Below, in pieces: positions 5,365-6,654 of a DNA stretch of 6,654 nt. Within the stretch, counting starts at the first letter, position 1. Each line of letters starts with the position of its first letter. Made by a program: the position numbers and the translations under genes. The notes beneath the pieces are model-generated. The model saw only the letters and a list, made by a program, of their open reading frames with translations. It ran no database searches and was not told the DNA's origin. This stretch comes from Candidatus Zixiibacteriota bacterium. GTDB lineage: Bacteria; Zixibacteria; MSB-5A5; SM1-73. The stretch covers positions 543,245 to 549,898 of the forward strand of contig CP070839.1 in NCBI GenBank assembly GCA_020341875.1, given 5' to 3'.

Positions 5365-5429
5365 AGGTCGGATATGTACCTCGAAGCGGACTATCCGGCA
5401 TCCGAAAGTCCTAACGAACATTCCCGACC
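5365..5429. repeat. Double-hairpin repeat, copy 2 (decayed)
   Basis: This copy shares AGGTCGGATATGT, GGACTATCCG, CCGAAAGTCCT and AACATT-GACC blocks, in order, with the element at 3800-3870. The central spacer between the two hairpins is several bases shorter and the loop regions differ. Several stem positions are mismatched (for example TACC where copy 1 has TCCC, and GAAC where copy 1 has GGAC), so the fold is weaker. Two related copies 1.5 kb apart on either side of the minus-strand gene indicate a dispersed repeat family. Confidence 0.7.
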
Positions 5430-5512
5430 GGCCCGCTTCAAGATGCGCGTGGGCCGGGATGCCCGCGATCACACGTATTCCGCTTATGTAAACACTACGC
5501 GAATTACCCGTA

Positions 5513-5541
5513 TTGACAGGTGATGGTTTCGTTGCTATGAT
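5513..5541 (+). promoter_or_regulatory. Strong sigma70-type promoter P1 with extended -10
   Basis: TTGACA (5513-5518, 6/6) is followed after 17 bases by TATGAT (5536-5541, 5/6). TG at 5533-5534 forms an extended -10. Transcription would begin near 5548 and give a leader of about 267 bases before the cytochrome gene at 5815, or a separate small RNA. Confidence 0.65.
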
Positions 5542-5814
5542 TCGAACTGCCCTGGATTGGATTTGGCTCAAGAATCAGATGTAAGTGATCAGTCGAGAGC
5601 TTCAACCTGCGAGTCTTACCTGTTCTTCGATAAGTCGGTGGCGCACAATCTGGTTTTAGTCGAGTTGGGAAGAACGTTTATGAGATGTCATTTGCCGACC
5701 GATTTTTGTCTTGACACGGAATCAGGGACCCGCTATTTTTGTCGCAACGGACTACAGGGAAAATCGGAAACAGCTTTAATATCTGTCCAGACTCATGAGG
5801 GGAGGTGAAGTAAG
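5542..5814 (+). other. Leader and intergenic sequence before the cytochrome gene
   Basis: Between P1 and the cytochrome start I find no intrinsic terminator, known riboswitch pattern or convincing gene. A TTG-started frame at 5557-5808 encodes 83 residues, but its mixed, cysteine-dotted sequence and lack of a ribosome-binding site make it doubtful. Promoter P2 lies within this stretch. GGAGGT (5801-5806), eight bases before the ATG at 5815, is the strongest ribosome-binding site in the window. Confidence 0.45.
5711..5739 (+). promoter_or_regulatory. Sigma70-type promoter P2 for the cytochrome operon
   Basis: TTGACA (5711-5716, 6/6) is followed after 17 bases by TATTTT (5734-5739, 4/6). Transcription would begin near 5746, leaving a leader of about 70 bases. 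It is the closer and simpler candidate for driving the cytochrome c and dehydrogenase genes. With P1 it forms a tandem pair spaced 198 bases apart. Confidence 0.55.
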
Positions 5815-6252
5815 ATGAGAAAGGCTACCGTCTTGATCTTGATGGTCTTGCTTGTCGCGCTGATCGTGTACGCTTTTGCCCAGAAGGAAGAGAAGGAGAT
5901 GGCCAAGCCGGCCGATCCGGCTGCAGAGCTGGCCAAGTCCGTGGCGAACGGAAAGATGCTGTTCACCGATACAGCCCTGGGAACAAGCGGGAAGACCTGC
6001 AACACCTGCCACATGGAGGGGGGAACCAAGGCAGGCAAGATGGGAGAGATGGCCATTCCCGCCTGGGATAACCTGGCGCCGAAATATCCCGGGTACTTTA
6101 TGTTGGCCAAGAGGGTTATGACCTTAGAGCAGGTGGTCCAGTTCTGTATTGTCAATCCCTTGGAAGGAAAAGCGCTTGCCTGGGACGACCAGAAGCTCAC
6201 CGACCTGACCGCCTATTGCGCTTCGGTGAAGGCCGAGAAGAAGGAGAAGTAA
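5815..6252 (+). CDS. Exported mono-heme cytochrome c
   Basis: The 145-residue protein carries electrons outside the cytoplasmic membrane. Residues 1-22 are a signal peptide (MRK, then a hydrophobic stretch) with an AFA cleavage site before Q23. If uncut, this stretch would serve as a membrane anchor. The single heme-binding motif is CNTCH at 62-66, preceded by GKMLFTDTALGTSGKT as in class I-like cytochromes. The C-terminal part, LEQVVQFCIVNPLEGKAL (104-121) and LTDLTAYCASV (129-139), matches the last helix of SoxA/diheme-type small cytochromes, where a CxxxxLxGK segment is common. The sixth heme ligand is probably one of the methionines (M67, M75, M79 or M102) or C111, but sequence alone cannot decide. 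Charged Lys/Glu segments flank the domain. It is preceded by promoters P1 and P2 and followed by a dehydrogenase gene, its probable electron donor. Confidence 0.9.
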   Translation: MRKATVLILMVLLVALIVYAFAQKEEKEMAKPADPAAELAKSVANGKMLFTDTALGTSGKTCNTCHMEGGTKAGKMGEMAIPAWDNLAPKYPGYFMLAKRVMTLEQVVQFCIVNPLEGKALAWDDQKLTDLTAYCASVKAEKKEK

Positions 6253-6277
6253 ACTCCTCGGTTGGAGAAGAAGTCTG

Positions 6278-6325
6278 CGCAGCGGAGGGAAGGGCAGTAT
6301 CCCTGCGAAGGGGACCTCCGCTGCG
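6278..6325. repeat. Intercistronic hairpin with perfect 11-bp stem
   Basis: CGCAGCGGAGG (6278-6288) and CCTCCGCTGCG (6315-6325) are perfect inverted repeats. The 26-base interior can form a smaller stem (AGGG/CCCT or GCAG/CTGC). It starts 25 bases after the cytochrome stop codon and lacks a T-run. It therefore looks more like an mRNA stabilising or processing structure that could set different levels of cytochrome and dehydrogenase, or a dispersed repeat, than a strong terminator. Confidence 0.6.
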
Positions 6326-6394
6326 GTCTGTCAAGTGAGTTCTTGTATGCGGTGCCGGAGCAAAGGGGGTATCCACCGCCCGGAGGGGATGTTT

Positions 6395-6654
6395 ATGCCT
6401 CAACAAGGAAACTGGGAACTGAGAGACGGATTTAAGATCGAAAAAGTGGTTTCGGATCTCTCATTGCCGGTTAATGTGGCTTTCGTGCCCAAGCCGAGGA
6501 AGAAAAAGGGAAGCCCTCTCTTCTACCTGACTGAACTCTATGGAAGGATCAAGGTCGTGGCCAATGACTTCAAGGTCTCTGTTTTCGCCGATAATCTGCT
6601 GAACTACGAGCCTGATTCCAAGATGCCGGGTACGGGAGAATCCGGCGTTACCGG
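6395..6654 (+). CDS. Glucose/sorbosone dehydrogenase-type protein, N-terminal part
   Basis: The frame is open to the window edge (86 full codons). Residues include FKIEKVVSDLSLPVNVAFVP (13-32), LFYLTELYGRIKVV (43-56) and GTGESGVTG near the end. This order (an initial strand, L-x-x-P-V-x-x-AF-x-P, then Y-x-TE-x-GRI, then GE-x-G-x-x-G) is that of the glucose/sorbosone dehydrogenase beta-propeller family, which includes PQQ-dependent soluble aldose dehydrogenases. The catalytic and PQQ-binding residues lie beyond the window. GGAGGGG (6382-6388) sits six bases before ATG 6395, favouring it over ATG 6389, which would abut the site; ATG 6347 is also in frame. None of these starts gives a signal peptide, which is odd for a partner of an exported cytochrome. 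An insertion PKPRKKKGSP (31-40) is unusually basic. Confidence 0.75.
   Translation, partial: MPQQGNWELRDGFKIEKVVSDLSLPVNVAFVPKPRKKKGSPLFYLTELYGRIKVVANDFKVSVFADNLLNYEPDSKMPGTGESGVT

Noticed and set aside
3800..5429. CRISPR array
   Set aside because: Only two diverged copies 1.5 kb apart with a gene between them; there are no regular spacers or cas genes.
5557..5808. 83-residue plus-strand frame in the cytochrome leader
   Set aside because: TTG start without a ribosome-binding site, no recognisable domain, and a composition unlike the neighbouring genes. It overlaps promoter P2.

Overview
The window looks like a piece of a bacterial chromosome of medium GC content, probably from an uncultured member of the FCB (Fibrobacteres-Chlorobi-Bacteroidetes) superphylum. 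The main clue is the minus-strand secreted protein at 4070-5137. It ends in a FlgD-like Ig / type IX secretion sorting domain with the NYPNPFNPTT signature, which is typical of FCB candidate phyla such as Zixibacteria, KSB1, Latescibacteria and Eisenbacteria. The exact phylum is inference. No CRISPR array, rRNA, complete tRNA, transposase or phage gene was found.

Layout. Bases 1-90 may be the tail of an upstream gene. A good sigma70-like promoter (249-277) precedes a plus-strand cluster. The first gene is a GNAT acetyltransferase with a C-terminal YoaP-like domain (526-1167). Its natural N-terminus appears to begin at 392 but is cut off by a one-base frameshift in an A-run near 401-403. It is followed one base later by a HEAT-repeat-like helical protein (1169-1789). 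Next come a four-helix membrane protein (1851-2267) and a cysteine-rich protein resembling the DUF6144 / V4R-like group (GTG start at 2287, to 3015). After two short hairpin repeats comes a YdeI/OmpD-associated family protein (3185-3763).

Bases 3764-4069 lie between convergent genes and are packed with palindromes: a 71-bp double-hairpin repeat and a 133-bp element bounded by perfect 12-bp inverted repeats. The minus-strand gene (4070-5137) encodes an exported thioredoxin-fold protein with a CQNC active-site-like motif and the sorting domain. Bases 5138-5814 are a divergent intergenic region. They hold a second, decayed copy of the double-hairpin repeat and two near-consensus promoters (TTGACA-17-TATGAT and TTGACA-17-TATTTT) facing right.

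The right end is a likely operon: a small exported mono-heme cytochrome c (5815-6252), an 11-bp-stem hairpin, and the start of a glucose/sorbosone dehydrogenase-type beta-propeller protein (from 6395, cut by the window end). Together they suggest a quinoprotein-like dehydrogenase passing electrons to a dedicated cytochrome, although the dehydrogenase start shows no signal peptide. The plus-strand cluster at 392-3763 has no obvious shared pathway. I see no clear new defence or mobile system. The most notable items are the frameshifted acetyltransferase, the shared palindromic repeat family, and the promoter and leader architecture of the cytochrome operon.
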